A DNA stretch of 64,000 nt from Deltaproteobacteria bacterium (GTDB lineage Bacteria > Desulfobacterota > Desulfomonilia > UBA1062). Numbering within the stretch: position 1 is the first letter of the stretch; each line of letters opens with the position of its first letter. Below, piece by piece: positions 25,770 through 34,741 of this stretch. The notes beneath the pieces were generated by a model, which saw nothing but the letters and a program-made list of their open reading frames with translations, was not told the DNA's origin and did not search any database. The stretch spans positions 284,808 to 348,807 of the forward strand of contig JAHDOV010000004.1 in NCBI GenBank assembly GCA_018434685.1. Reading direction: 5' to 3'. The position numbers and the translations under genes are program-made.

Positions 25770-26789
25770 CTATGTCGCCAGCCTCACCGGCCTTCCTTCA
25801 TTCCGCAGGGATTCCGTGGAGGCCTCCATCATCTTGACCACCCTCAGGCCGGCGTGCCCGTCATTGATCGGTTTCCTGTCATTGAGGATGCAGTCCACGA
25901 AATATTCTGCCTCGACCCTGAGGGCTTCGGTTTCCTGGATCTTGGGAGACCAGATATCTCCCGATCTGTAGCTCACGAGGAGGTTGTATATCCCTTCCCT
26001 GTTCATGACCTTCACCCCCTTGTCGTAGACCCTGATCTTCTCGTCGGCATCCAGGTCGTTCCATACCACCATCTTCTTCTCACCGCCTATGAGGGTGGTA
26101 CGAACCTTCACCGGGGAGAGCCAGTTCACATTAAAATGAGCGATGATGTTGTTGTTGAAAAAGACCGTAAGAAAAGCCACATCTTCCAGCGAATTGCCGA
26201 AATGCGGTCTGCCGTTGGCTGATATGGCCTCCGGTTTCTCATCGATGATATAATCCATTATGGAGAGGTCATGGGGTGCCAGATCCCATATCACATTCAC
26301 GTCGTGCTGAAAAAGCCCCAGATTCACCCTCATGGAATCGTAGTAGTACAAGTCGCCGAGCAACCCCTCATCGATCAATTCCCTGATCTTTCTCACCGCG
26401 CCGGTGAAGAGAAAGGTGTGGTCGACCATAATCTTGAGATTCTTTCTCTCCGCGAGTTCAATCAGTTCCTCGGCCTGTGCAACACTGGAGGTGAAGGGTT
26501 TTTCCACGAAGATGTGTTTCCCGTTCTCCAGGGCCTTCTTTGCCAGTTCATAATGGGTAAAAACCGGCGTGACGATGGCAACGGCGTCGATTTCCGGGGA
26601 AGAGAGTATTTCATGGAAATCCGTGGTCAAATTGATCGCCGGGTAATTCTTTTTCGCACATCTGAGGGCATCGCGGTTTATATCACAGACAAAAATGGAT
26701 GTTATCAGTTCAACCGCACTGAAATTTCTCACGATATTTGGCCCCCAGTACCCATAACCCACTACGGCAACAGTAAGAACTTTTTGCAT
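25770..26789 (-). CDS. Gfo/Idh/MocA-family NAD-dependent sugar dehydrogenase (WlbA-like)
   Basis: This 339-residue oxidoreductase starts with a Rossmann fold (VAVVGYGYWGPNIVRNF, residues 6-22) and contains the family motif FVEKPFTSS with the catalytic lysine, plus DLAPHDLSIMDYI in the substrate domain. It would oxidise a nucleotide sugar (C3 in WlbA) to the keto-sugar used by the DegT aminotransferase. I set the start at the ATG at 26789, whose A is shared with the stop of the previous gene (TAATG). An in-frame codon at 26834 would add a 15-residue tail inside that gene. Confidence 0.9.
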   Translation of the reverse strand: MQKVLTVAVVGYGYWGPNIVRNFSAVELITSIFVCDINRDALRCAKKNYPAINLTTDFHEILSSPEIDAVAIVTPVFTHYELAKKALENGKHIFVEKPFTSSVAQAEELIELAERKNLKIMVDHTFLFTGAVRKIRELIDEGLLGDLYYYDSMRVNLGLFQHDVNVIWDLAPHDLSIMDYIIDEKPEAISANGRPHFGNSLEDVAFLTVFFNNNIIAHFNVNWLSPVKVRTTLIGGEKKMVVWNDLDADEKIRVYDKGVKVMNREGIYNLLVSYRSGDIWSPKIQETEALRVEAEYFVDCILNDRKPINDGHAGLRVVKMMEASTESLRNEGRPVRLAT

Positions 26790-27751
26790 TATGTCCCTCC
26801 CGCAAATAATTTTGGTATGGATATGTGCGAGCAAAAAGTCTTGACCTCGTTTTTGCTACACGCATGAATAAACTTTTTGATCAGTGACTCAAGTGAGGTG
26901 CATCGCGTCCAGTCGGTCCTCAACTCTTCGATATCCGATTCAAAGGCCGGATCCGCAATGCCCGGCTCCAGATCAACGAAGTCGGCCTGGACTTTCTGGT
27001 GGGTAATGCCCTCAAACTGGGCAACCACCTGTTCTGTTTTCAAGGGATCAGTAGTGATGAGATATCTCGGGGAATCAGCTGCCAGGGCCGCTTGTATCAC
27101 AAGATCCACCACGTCATCGATGTAGAGGATAGTGCAGAGGTGGCCCTTGTTTACGATGATTCTCTGATTCTCAAAGGCGCCGGCATACAGTCGACTCATC
27201 AGGTGGGAAGGGTTTTCCCCGCAGGAAGCCACGGAGCAGAGCCGAAGATGTACCACAGGCCTGCCGGCTTCGGAAAAGTATGCATCAAAGAAGTGCTCTG
27301 CGGCGAGCTTGGCAATACCGTAAGGGGACAGTGGACGGGGTTCGGTTTCAGCGGAAACGGGATTCTCATTGAGGTGACTGAACACCTTCAGGGTCGATAT
27401 GTTTACAAAGCGCTTGACCGGCTTTTTCACGAGCCATTCCCACAAGGGTACGAGGCAGTGAATATTGCTGTCGATCTCAAAAAGCAACTGCGCGGTGTAT
27501 GAAAGGCTGCGATCCACCCTCCAGTGGAAATTGATGACATAGTCCGGTGCCATGAGCCGGTTCAGGTCTTCAGTGGTGGTAACCACAAGCGGTTCGCTCC
27601 TGGCCTTCCACGGGATACGTTTTGGCTTGGGCGGATAACCCGGCAGTACCAGGGGCAGTACCGTGGCCCCCAGTTCTTCCAGGCGGAGAACCGTCTCGCA
27701 GCCCAATCTGCCGGTAGCGCCGGTTACCAGAAATGTCTTTCCTTCCAGCAT
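26789..27751 (-). CDS. NAD(P)-dependent epimerase/dehydratase (extended SDR)
   Basis: This 320-residue protein has the SDR nucleotide motif TGATGRLGCET (10-20) and the catalytic YGIAK (YxxxK, around 167-171). Overall it resembles dTDP-4-dehydrorhamnose-reductase or UDP-sugar epimerase-type proteins, but the substrate is not predictable. It starts three bases after the previous epimerase stop, and its stop overlaps the Gfo/Idh start (TAATG). Its place with a second SDR suggests two successive nucleotide-sugar conversions for the EPS. Confidence 0.87.
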   Translation of the reverse strand: MLEGKTFLVTGATGRLGCETVLRLEELGATVLPLVLPGYPPKPKRIPWKARSEPLVVTTTEDLNRLMAPDYVINFHWRVDRSLSYTAQLLFEIDSNIHCLVPLWEWLVKKPVKRFVNISTLKVFSHLNENPVSAETEPRPLSPYGIAKLAAEHFFDAYFSEAGRPVVHLRLCSVASCGENPSHLMSRLYAGAFENQRIIVNKGHLCTILYIDDVVDLVIQAALAADSPRYLITTDPLKTEQVVAQFEGITHQKVQADFVDLEPGIADPAFESDIEELRTDWTRCTSLESLIKKFIHACSKNEVKTFCSHISIPKLFAGGT

Positions 27752-27754
27752 GGC

Positions 27755-28753
27755 CTATTCCCAGCCCCTGAGGACCTCCTGCGAGAGCAGTTCTTCGGGC
27801 GATTTCGGTAACGATTCAAACCATGCAATCGTCCGGCCCATGCCCTCATTGATGACTGTTTCCGGGGAAAACCCCAACATCTCTTTAAACTTGGTATTAT
27901 CTCCGAGATGAAACCGCACATCTCCGGGTCTTGGTGCCTCGCTGCGGATAAATACATCCGGTTCAAGATCATAGTACTGACAGATCAGTTCAGCGATGGT
28001 TCTGACCGATGTTGCAACCCCGCTGGAAAAATTGATACAGGTTCTCCGGCAGGCAGGATTCTCGGCAACGGCCAGCACTGCCCGGGCAGCGTCTTCGACA
28101 TAGATGAAATCACGGGTCTGGCTCCCATCACCAAAGATGACCAGGGGCTGTCTGTTCATGGCGCGGACAATCATCTTCGGTATCAATTCTCCGCGGGAAC
28201 CCTGCCAGTGCGAGTTCGGCCCGTACATGTTGAACGGCCGGATCGTTGTCCACTCGAGCCCGTAGGTCCTGCCGAAGGAGTACACATACATGTCCTGGGC
28301 CACCTTGGCCGCGGCATAGGGGGTCTCCGGGTTGAGCGGATGGTCTTCGTCCATTGGGTTGTACAGGGCGGTTCCATACACTTCCGAAGACGAACAATTC
28401 AGGAATAACTCGATGCCGTTGCGTCTCGCCACATCCAGGCAGTTCATGGTGCCGTGAACGATCACCTCGTTGACCCGGTGCGGATCCCTGATAGACTCAC
28501 GCAGCCCCAGTACGGCAAGGTGGATGACGATACTGCACCCGGCAAAGGCCTCTTCAACCTCATCCATGCAGGTAATGTCGCCCTCGATGATGTTCAGCCT
28601 GGGATGGGCGGCAACATGCTCTAAATGAAACATCTTTCCGTTCGAGAAATCATCGAGCACAACGACATCATGGTCATGTTCCAGCAACAACCTGACGACA
28701 TGTGAGCCAAGAAAACCCGCTCCTCCGGTCACGACGATCCTTTTGTTTTTCAT
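27755..28753 (-). CDS. NAD-dependent epimerase/dehydratase (extended SDR, nucleotide-sugar)
   Basis: This 332-residue enzyme has VTGGAGFLGSHVV (8-20, NAD binding), CSSSEVYG, the catalytic YAAAK (YxxxK) and RPFNMYGPN, all typical of extended SDRs acting on UDP-, GDP- or dTDP-sugars. Candidates are UDP-glucuronate decarboxylase, UDP-glucose 4-epimerase or a 4,6-dehydratase; the sequence does not settle which. It stands between the initiating sugar transferase and the second SDR in the EPS run. Confidence 0.9.
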   Translation of the reverse strand: MKNKRIVVTGGAGFLGSHVVRLLLEHDHDVVVLDDFSNGKMFHLEHVAAHPRLNIIEGDITCMDEVEEAFAGCSIVIHLAVLGLRESIRDPHRVNEVIVHGTMNCLDVARRNGIELFLNCSSSEVYGTALYNPMDEDHPLNPETPYAAAKVAQDMYVYSFGRTYGLEWTTIRPFNMYGPNSHWQGSRGELIPKMIVRAMNRQPLVIFGDGSQTRDFIYVEDAARAVLAVAENPACRRTCINFSSGVATSVRTIAELICQYYDLEPDVFIRSEAPRPGDVRFHLGDNTKFKEMLGFSPETVINEGMGRTIAWFESLPKSPEELLSQEVLRGWE

Positions 28754-28778
28754 TGTCAGTCTATCCCCTTGTGCTCCT

Positions 28779-29939
28779 TCACCGGTGAATCTGCCGCTGG
28801 GAGTTGTCCAGGATCTGGGTCACGATGCTGGGGATGGTGAGCAACAGTATCTTGGTATCCATCCACAGCGATCTGTGGCTCACATAATTGATATCCATGC
28901 GGATCATTTCCGTGAAGGTTGTCCTGTTTTTCCCCTGTATTTGCCACAGGCCCGTGAGACCGGGATGGGTATACGCGCGCATGGTCTGCCATTGCTGATA
29001 ATTCTCAACAGAATAGGGAACATCCGGGCGTGGTCCGACAAGGCTCATTTCGCCTCTGAGCACATTGATCAGTTGCGGTAATTCATCCAGGCAGGATTTG
29101 CGCAGTATTTTCCCAAAGGGGATGATCCGGTAGTCGTCATTGTCCAGTTTTTTCAGGGGCTCATCATTCCTGATCAGTTCGAGCACATGATCCTGATGCA
29201 GAGACGGATCGGCATCAACACTCATGGTGCGGAATTTCCAGCAGACAAAAGGTGTTCCAAGAAAGCCCACTCTTTTCTGCCTGAAAAAAACCGGACCAGG
29301 GGAAACTGTTTTGATCAGCACCGCAATACACAGGAATACCGGAGAGAGGAGAACCAGGCCTGCGAGTGCCCCGGTTATATCAAAAAAGCGTTTCCATGCG
29401 GGCAGTTCCGGTTTCAGCAATGATTCCAGCCCGTCCATGTGCGCCCGTGAATTGTGCGGTCCTGTCGAGTCAGGGAAGCTTGCAGACGGGGTCTCTCCCC
29501 TGCGGGAGTCATCTTCCTGTTTCCCCCCGAACCAGTGGGACGGATAGGTGTAGATCTTATATGAAGGTGCTGTCTGCTGTCTCTCCACCATGGTACTGAG
29601 GTCATGAGCCAATTTCTCAGCACCCTGAAAGGGGGTATCCGGCAGGAGCACTCCGATGCTGTAGTCTTCCTGCAGCCACCCGATTTCTTCGGTTGTGCGG
29701 ATTCTCTGCCTGAGCACCCGGATAAAATTCATCACTGATTTTTTATCGTTATACAGCTGCCCGGCATAGAGGACTATAACCGAGAATTCACTGCCGTTGC
29801 GGTCGCTCCTGGCCCGTTCATGTTCGAGAAGAACCCGGAATTCGGCGCTCGGTCTGATTCCGCAGCCGGCATCCATGTGCCGGAAGCCCCCGGCAGGCTC
29901 TGTTTTCTTCCAGAATTTCCAGAGAGTCATCTTCCACAT
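28779..29939 (-). CDS. Initiating sugar-phosphate transferase (WbaP/EpsL-type) with extra N-terminal domain
   Basis: This 386-residue protein has a C-terminal half (about 180-386) that is a complete bacterial sugar transferase. It has a membrane helix (DITGALAGLVLLSPVFLCIA), FFRQKRVG, WKFRTM, the catalytic Asp-Glu pair in LRKSCLDELPQL, and VGPRPDVP. It attaches the first sugar phosphate to undecaprenyl phosphate. The N-terminal 130 residues (for example FRVLLEHERARSDRNGSEFSVIVL) resemble a degenerate GGDEF-type domain, without a GGDEF signature and so probably not a cyclase. It follows the kinase-like gene and precedes the first SDR. A second ATG at 29930 is possible. Confidence 0.9.
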   Translation of the reverse strand: MWKMTLWKFWKKTEPAGGFRHMDAGCGIRPSAEFRVLLEHERARSDRNGSEFSVIVLYAGQLYNDKKSVMNFIRVLRQRIRTTEEIGWLQEDYSIGVLLPDTPFQGAEKLAHDLSTMVERQQTAPSYKIYTYPSHWFGGKQEDDSRRGETPSASFPDSTGPHNSRAHMDGLESLLKPELPAWKRFFDITGALAGLVLLSPVFLCIAVLIKTVSPGPVFFRQKRVGFLGTPFVCWKFRTMSVDADPSLHQDHVLELIRNDEPLKKLDNDDYRIIPFGKILRKSCLDELPQLINVLRGEMSLVGPRPDVPYSVENYQQWQTMRAYTHPGLTGLWQIQGKNRTTFTEMIRMDINYVSHRSLWMDTKILLLTIPSIVTQILDNSQRQIHR

Positions 29940-30023
29940 TCCCTTATCACTACCGCTTAAGCGAGGTCGAATACGCCGGTGACGTATCGGCGCACGCAGG
30001 TATTGATTGCCTGACTGACCTTT

Positions 30024-30773
30024 CTATAAAAGGTTGTATGCCCACGCAGGTATGTACATTTTTCTCCTGTTCAATATGACCCCTAGTATTTCGCCGTGAG
30101 CAGTTTCTATTCTGGTCTTTGCCGTCTGGGCCACTTCCCATCGCGTTTTCTCGGCCTGTACCACCAGGACGACCCCGTTCATCCTGGAAGCCAGGGCAAT
30201 AGAATCGATATAGGTGTTGATGGGAGGGGAATCGAACAGAACCCAGTCTGCCTCTGCCTTCATCTGATCAATGAGTGTAGTGAGCACTGCCGATTCAAAA
30301 AGCGAGAACGGATTGGAATGGAGAATGCCTGCAGTGATTACCGACAGATTGGAGTGTGACGTCTCTTTCATGACATCCCTGAGCGAACACTCACCCAGGA
30401 CCAGTTCGACAAAGCCGGTTTTCTTCTCGAGGTTCAGGAAATCGTGGAGGGAGGGGCTTCGGATATTGGCGTCGACCAGGAGAACCTTCTCGTTTCCCTT
30501 GGCGATGGTGGTAGCAAAGCCCAGAATGATACTGGACGTCCCTTCTCCTTCCGATGTACTGGAAAATAAGAGGGCCTTTTTCTTTATCTCCGGCAGTGCG
30601 ATGGAGATCTTATGTTTCATTCGGTGATATTCTTCTTCAATCTGAAACGGGATCTTCAAGGATACCGGCAGGCTAACCTTGGGCTTGGGTTTGATATCAA
30701 AAACCTTGATCTCTTCAGGCCTTATCTCCTTTGCCTTCTCCGCTTTCATCAAGGCTTCATATGTCTTTGCCAT
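30024..30773 (-). CDS. BY-kinase-like CpsD/CapB-family ATPase with altered Walker A
   Basis: This 249-residue protein is of the P-loop family that partners Wzz-type proteins to control polysaccharide length and export. It has Walker A-prime VLLVDANIRSP and Walker B WVLFDSPPIN. The Walker A region reads SSTSEGEGTSS, with Thr where the invariant Lys of the GKS/T motif is expected. The C-terminus has only two tyrosines (MYIPAWAYNLL) rather than the usual Tyr cluster. It may be a regulatory, non-kinase member, or belong to a subfamily that tolerates this change. Its N-terminus MAKTYEALMKAEK is normal for the family. The Wzz-type partner is encoded two genes upstream at 32418. Confidence 0.88.
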   Translation of the reverse strand: MAKTYEALMKAEKAKEIRPEEIKVFDIKPKPKVSLPVSLKIPFQIEEEYHRMKHKISIALPEIKKKALLFSSTSEGEGTSSIILGFATTIAKGNEKVLLVDANIRSPSLHDFLNLEKKTGFVELVLGECSLRDVMKETSHSNLSVITAGILHSNPFSLFESAVLTTLIDQMKAEADWVLFDSPPINTYIDSIALASRMNGVVLVVQAEKTRWEVAQTAKTRIETAHGEILGVILNRRKMYIPAWAYNLL

Positions 30774-30841
30774 GCAGTGCCCCCCAATGCGTAGTTAATG
30801 AAAATCTCGACGAGATCTTATGTCCGATAGGCTTAGGTCCA

Positions 30842-32350
30842 CTAGTATACAGGAAGGAGTCCCTTCTGCCTCAGGGTTGCGAGGGTTTTGAGACACTCAT
30901 CCCTTGTTTCGAACGTGCTTACGACCACCCGGTACCAGCTCTCCTTGTCTGAGACCTTCCGCGGTATGATATCGACTTCTTTTCCGATCAGGGAATATTC
31001 ATAATAGAAGTCCCTGGCATGGAGTAACGAATTGTAGGTTCCGACATGGATCTTGTACGTATTGTCGGGCGATTTAATGATAAGAGAATCATGATTGATC
31101 TCAGGGAGATCTATCTGCTGGTTTCTGGAAATACGGTTGACATCCGTGATTTGAGGGTTTGCCATCAGGATGATATCGAGCAGGGTTTCGTTGGACATGC
31201 CGTAATAGTGCTGGGCTAGGGAGGATAGGTTATCATCGTCTTTGACCGTGACCGTCCTGAGAATAAGGTAGCCCTGTCCCTGCTTCTCCACGGGCGGGGC
31301 AGGTGGCGAGTTGACGGGTCGTACGGTATTTCCGGTGACAGGGGCTTTGCCCTGCAGGGGAGAGGCGGGAATATGCTGGATGGCCGATCCGTTGCTTGCC
31401 GGCACCTCGGGGTTTCTGGATTTCAGGTACTCGGTTCCCATGAAAGCAACTGCACCGAATAATAACAGGAGGACCGCCCCTGCGGCAATCATTCTGAAAT
31501 TAGGAACAAAATAGGTGTTCGCCTCGGATGGTTCCTGGAGGGAGAGAGATCCACTCATGTCGCTGATCACTTCCTTGATTATCTGAGCAGTGATCTTTTT
31601 TTTCGAGAGACTATACCCGATGAGGAAGGCGTTTTCGCTGATCACATTTATGTTGCGCGGAATGCCCTTGGAATATCTGCAGATCATGGAGATCGCCTGC
31701 GGGGTAAAGACCTTGGAAATGGTGCTTCCCACGTGCTGCAGACGATGCTCGATATACGCCCTGGATTCCTCGAACGTCAGGGGTTTGATCTGACGCCTGA
31801 TCCCGATACGCTGTTTCAACTGTCTCAGGTCCGGAGAATTCAGCTTTATTTCAAGCTCCGGCTGGCCCACGAGGACCATCTGCAGCAGCTTTGATTTGCA
31901 GGTCTCGAGATTTGATAGCATGCGAAGTTCTTCCATCACTTCCTTGGAGAGATTCTGGGCCTCGTCGATGATAACCGCGAGTGTTTCATCACGGTTAAGC
32001 TTATGGATCAAATACTCGTTGAGCTTTCGGAGAAGGGAGATCTTGTCTTGATTTGTAACCTTGATATCGAGTTCAAGAAGGATGTTTTCCAGGATTTGTT
32101 CGAAGGTCGTATTCGTATGATAGAGAAAGACCGTTTTCTCCTTTTCACTGAGATTGTTCAGCAGGGTGTATATGAGGGTGGTCTTTCCCGTACCCACCTC
32201 TCCGGTAATGGAGATAAACCCCCTGCGCTCCCTGATCCCATAGATCATGGATGCCAGGGCCTCTCTGTGCTGTGAGGTCAGGTAGAGGAATTTGGGGTCA
32301 GGGGTTAAGTTAAAGGGTTTTTCTGTAAAATGATAGAGTTGTGTATACAC
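30842..32350 (-). CDS. ExeA-like AAA ATPase with C-terminal LysM- and SPOR-like domains
   Basis: This 502-residue protein has an N-terminal ATPase (1-270) that matches the ExeA/MshM/XrtA-associated ATPase group: MYTQLYHFTEKPFNLTPDP, Walker A GEVGTGKTT, Walker B LAVIIDEAQNL and RRQIKPLTFEE. A membrane helix follows at about 287-305, then a Pro-rich linker. Next is a LysM-like region (LSSLAQHYYGMSNETLLDII) and a SPOR-like C-terminus (YKIHVGTYNSLLHARDF). The ATPase would be cytoplasmic and the LysM/SPOR part periplasmic, able to touch peptidoglycan. It may couple the cell wall to the EPS export complex. ATPases of this kind are standard members of exosortase-type EPS loci. Confidence 0.87.
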   Translation of the reverse strand: MYTQLYHFTEKPFNLTPDPKFLYLTSQHREALASMIYGIRERRGFISITGEVGTGKTTLIYTLLNNLSEKEKTVFLYHTNTTFEQILENILLELDIKVTNQDKISLLRKLNEYLIHKLNRDETLAVIIDEAQNLSKEVMEELRMLSNLETCKSKLLQMVLVGQPELEIKLNSPDLRQLKQRIGIRRQIKPLTFEESRAYIEHRLQHVGSTISKVFTPQAISMICRYSKGIPRNINVISENAFLIGYSLSKKKITAQIIKEVISDMSGSLSLQEPSEANTYFVPNFRMIAAGAVLLLLFGAVAFMGTEYLKSRNPEVPASNGSAIQHIPASPLQGKAPVTGNTVRPVNSPPAPPVEKQGQGYLILRTVTVKDDDNLSSLAQHYYGMSNETLLDIILMANPQITDVNRISRNQQIDLPEINHDSLIIKSPDNTYKIHVGTYNSLLHARDFYYEYSLIGKEVDIIPRKVSDKESWYRVVVSTFETRDECLKTLATLRQKGLLPVY

Positions 32351-32417
32351 GTGACCGTACCTGTGAATAAAGCCTACCTTGGCGGCAGGTGAGCCTCATG
32401 AGACAACGTCCATGCGT

Positions 32418-33884
32418 TCATTCAAATTCGGGAATGGATGCCAGGACCGGTAGATCAAGGTGTTTCTGAACTTCTTCCCGGTTATTGAAGCTGTGCAGGA
32501 TGTACTCCCGGTAAAGTGCAGCCAGTATACCGGTAAGTCCGCCGAGCACTATGGAAAGGGCAATATTCAGCAACACCTTGGGCTTGATGGGTTCTATAGG
32601 TGGAAGAGCCGGTTCAACCACACTGATATTTGCAATCTTTTGCGTATCCATGGCCTGTGAGAGCCTGGCCTCCTCCATATTCTTTACATAGAGCTGATAG
32701 GTATCTTCGTTTAAGGTCACCTTGCGTTGCAGGTCTCTTAATCTTATTTCCAATCCCTTGATCCGGTTGAGTTCCAGCTGGTAGGTTTTGAGCTGTGCCG
32801 ACTGGATCAGTTCTCTTTTACGCAGGGCATTGAGGTTGTGCGTTATGCTCGTGATCGCCTTGTCATGATAGGTCTCTTCTTCGGTTTTCAATAATTTTTG
32901 TGCCTTGGCGATCTCTTTCCTGATATTCACCACCGGTATACTCTTTTCCGTGAACCGTCCCAGCAGATTTTCTTCCTCCAGGCGCAGCTCGTTGAGCCTG
33001 GTTTTAATTGCACTGATAGTCTGGGGATTGAGCTCGGTTTCTTCACCCATGTTGCTTTCTCTGATGTCGAGTGCTGCATTGCCCCTTAAGGCTTCCATTT
33101 TTCCCTCATTTCCCCCTATTTCAGTTCGTGTCCGGGCAAGGTCTGCCTCCAGGGCGGAAATAGTCTGGAGCAGGAGGCTCTTCTGTTCATCGAGTGAGGT
33201 GATTTCGTTTTCGCGACAGAAGGCAGAATACTCATCCTCGGATTCTTGTAATTTTGTCTTTAAGATGGAAACCTGCTTGTCAAAAAAATCGTAACCGTGG
33301 GTCTTTTTGTAGACATTCAAATGAAGTTCCAGGAACTCGGTGATGAGTTTGTTCACGACCTGGGCAGCAATCATGGGATCGTTATGCTGGAACCTGATAT
33401 CAATGATATCTGATTTTCGTAATGCCTCAATGCGAAGGTTGTCCATAAAGACAAGAACAGCGTTCATGAAGAGGAGGTTTTCCTTTTCGACAGATTCGGC
33501 GTCTCTTGAGAATGGATTGGAAATAAGTGGCTTCTTGTCAATGTCGGGATATATTTTTTTCACTCCCAGGTCGCTGATTACCTTTTCGATGAGGTTGCGT
33601 CCTCTGAGTATCTCAACCTCGGAATTGATCCGTTCTTCCCTGGAATAATCAAAGAGCACCGGCTGGTTCTCTCTCATGGTCGGGCTGGTGGGCATGTACA
33701 CATTTTCCCTGCCGACCTTCACCATGACCTTTGATGTGGCTTCATATACCTTAGGCATCAAAAGAGAGATCACCGTGACAGTCGATACCACCGTGAAAAA
33801 GATGAAGAGGACGATATGGTGATATTTGAATACCACCGTGAGGATATCTCTCAGTGATGTACGCACGGCATAGATTTTATCCAT
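32418..33884 (-). CDS. Polysaccharide chain-length determinant / co-polymerase (Wzz/GumC-type)
   Basis: This 488-residue inner-membrane protein has helices at about 25-43 and near the C-terminus (VLLNIALSIVLGGLTGILAALY), and a long periplasmic coiled-coil between them. The N-terminal Wzz domain has YEATSKVMVKVGRENVY. It lacks a fused kinase domain, and the separate CpsD-like protein at 30024-30773 is the probable partner. It follows the Wza-like lipoprotein, and together they would form the periplasm-spanning export conduit. Length and layout match the chain-length determinant of exosortase-type EPS loci. Confidence 0.92.
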   Translation of the reverse strand: MDKIYAVRTSLRDILTVVFKYHHIVLFIFFTVVSTVTVISLLMPKVYEATSKVMVKVGRENVYMPTSPTMRENQPVLFDYSREERINSEVEILRGRNLIEKVISDLGVKKIYPDIDKKPLISNPFSRDAESVEKENLLFMNAVLVFMDNLRIEALRKSDIIDIRFQHNDPMIAAQVVNKLITEFLELHLNVYKKTHGYDFFDKQVSILKTKLQESEDEYSAFCRENEITSLDEQKSLLLQTISALEADLARTRTEIGGNEGKMEALRGNAALDIRESNMGEETELNPQTISAIKTRLNELRLEEENLLGRFTEKSIPVVNIRKEIAKAQKLLKTEEETYHDKAITSITHNLNALRKRELIQSAQLKTYQLELNRIKGLEIRLRDLQRKVTLNEDTYQLYVKNMEEARLSQAMDTQKIANISVVEPALPPIEPIKPKVLLNIALSIVLGGLTGILAALYREYILHSFNNREEVQKHLDLPVLASIPEFE

Positions 33885-34021
33885 TATGAGGTTCCTCCTT
33901 CCGATGAGGCTATTTTAGGATAGGTACCGTTTAACCCCGTGGCATTCGGGAATACCGGCGACAGTGTTTTCTGCGCAGCATTGTGTTGGTCAGTGCGTGG
34001 GTCTGTTGAGGTGATGATTGT

Positions 34022-34741
34022 CTAATCGCCGTCAGCAGAATGGAGTTCATAGGTGAAGCCGAGCCCGATGTTGCGTGGAATGAAATTGTAGATGTGTGTC
34101 AGGAATTCATCCATCTTTGCCACGGAGGTCTTGGGTACATAGACCATGTCATAGGGCATGAGGGTGTAGGCCTCTTCGGCAAGGGTTCCCATAAGCGCCT
34201 GTTCCAGGTCAACTATTCTTATAATGGGCCGATTATCCGGCCCCTTCCTGACAATGATGGTGCTGGAGAGTTTGGCATCGGGCGTGAACCCGCCCGCGTT
34301 AAAGACGGCCTGGAGCGCATTGATCCTTCCGACAACAGTGAGAACCTGGGGCGTAGTGACCTCACCCCCCACATATATTCTCTGGCCTTCAAAGGTCTTG
34401 ACAATAACGGCGATGATGGGCTCTTTGAGCTGCCCCTTGTATTTTTTTGTCAACACATCATCCAGGTCTTTGGGGGTGAGCCCAGCCGCAGCAACCTCAT
34501 CGACGAGCTGGAGAGAAATCTTGCCATCCGGCCTGATGGTCACATTCTCGTTCAATTCAGGATTATAGAAAAACTTGATATCCAGGTTGTCACCCGGCTG
34601 AAGGTAGTAATCAGGCAGCACAGTCTGATTGCCGGCAGAGGGCTCGAGAGGGATCGGTGATACCTCCGGAGTTGCACATCCATGCATGATGATCGGGCCG
34701 GTGATGGTAATCCACAGAAACAGTATCCAGTTAAATTTCAT
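34022..34741 (-). CDS. Outer-membrane polysaccharide export lipoprotein (Wza-like)
   Basis: This 239-residue lipoprotein has a signal peptide with the lipobox IMHGC, so Cys22 would be acylated. A polysaccharide-export domain follows (YYLQPGDNLDIKFFYNPELN, about 45-64, then VTIRPDGKISLQLVDEV), and then a SLBB-type domain (IYVGGEVTTPQVL). It is shorter than E. coli Wza and may lack the C-terminal barrel helix. It is the first gene of the EPS run. A GGAGGAAGGAGG ribosome-binding site precedes its ATG. Confidence 0.93.
   Translation of the reverse strand: MKFNWILFLWITITGPIIMHGCATPEVSPIPLEPSAGNQTVLPDYYLQPGDNLDIKFFYNPELNENVTIRPDGKISLQLVDEVAAAGLTPKDLDDVLTKKYKGQLKEPIIAVIVKTFEGQRIYVGGEVTTPQVLTVVGRINALQAVFNAGGFTPDAKLSSTIIVRKGPDNRPIIRIVDLEQALMGTLAEEAYTLMPYDMVYVPKTSVAKMDEFLTHIYNFIPRNIGLGFTYELHSADGD

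Noticed and set aside
9737..34741. Exosortase or PEP-CTERM protein in the EPS locus
   Set aside because: None of the membrane proteins has an exosortase motif, and the beta-helix protein has no C-terminal sorting signal.
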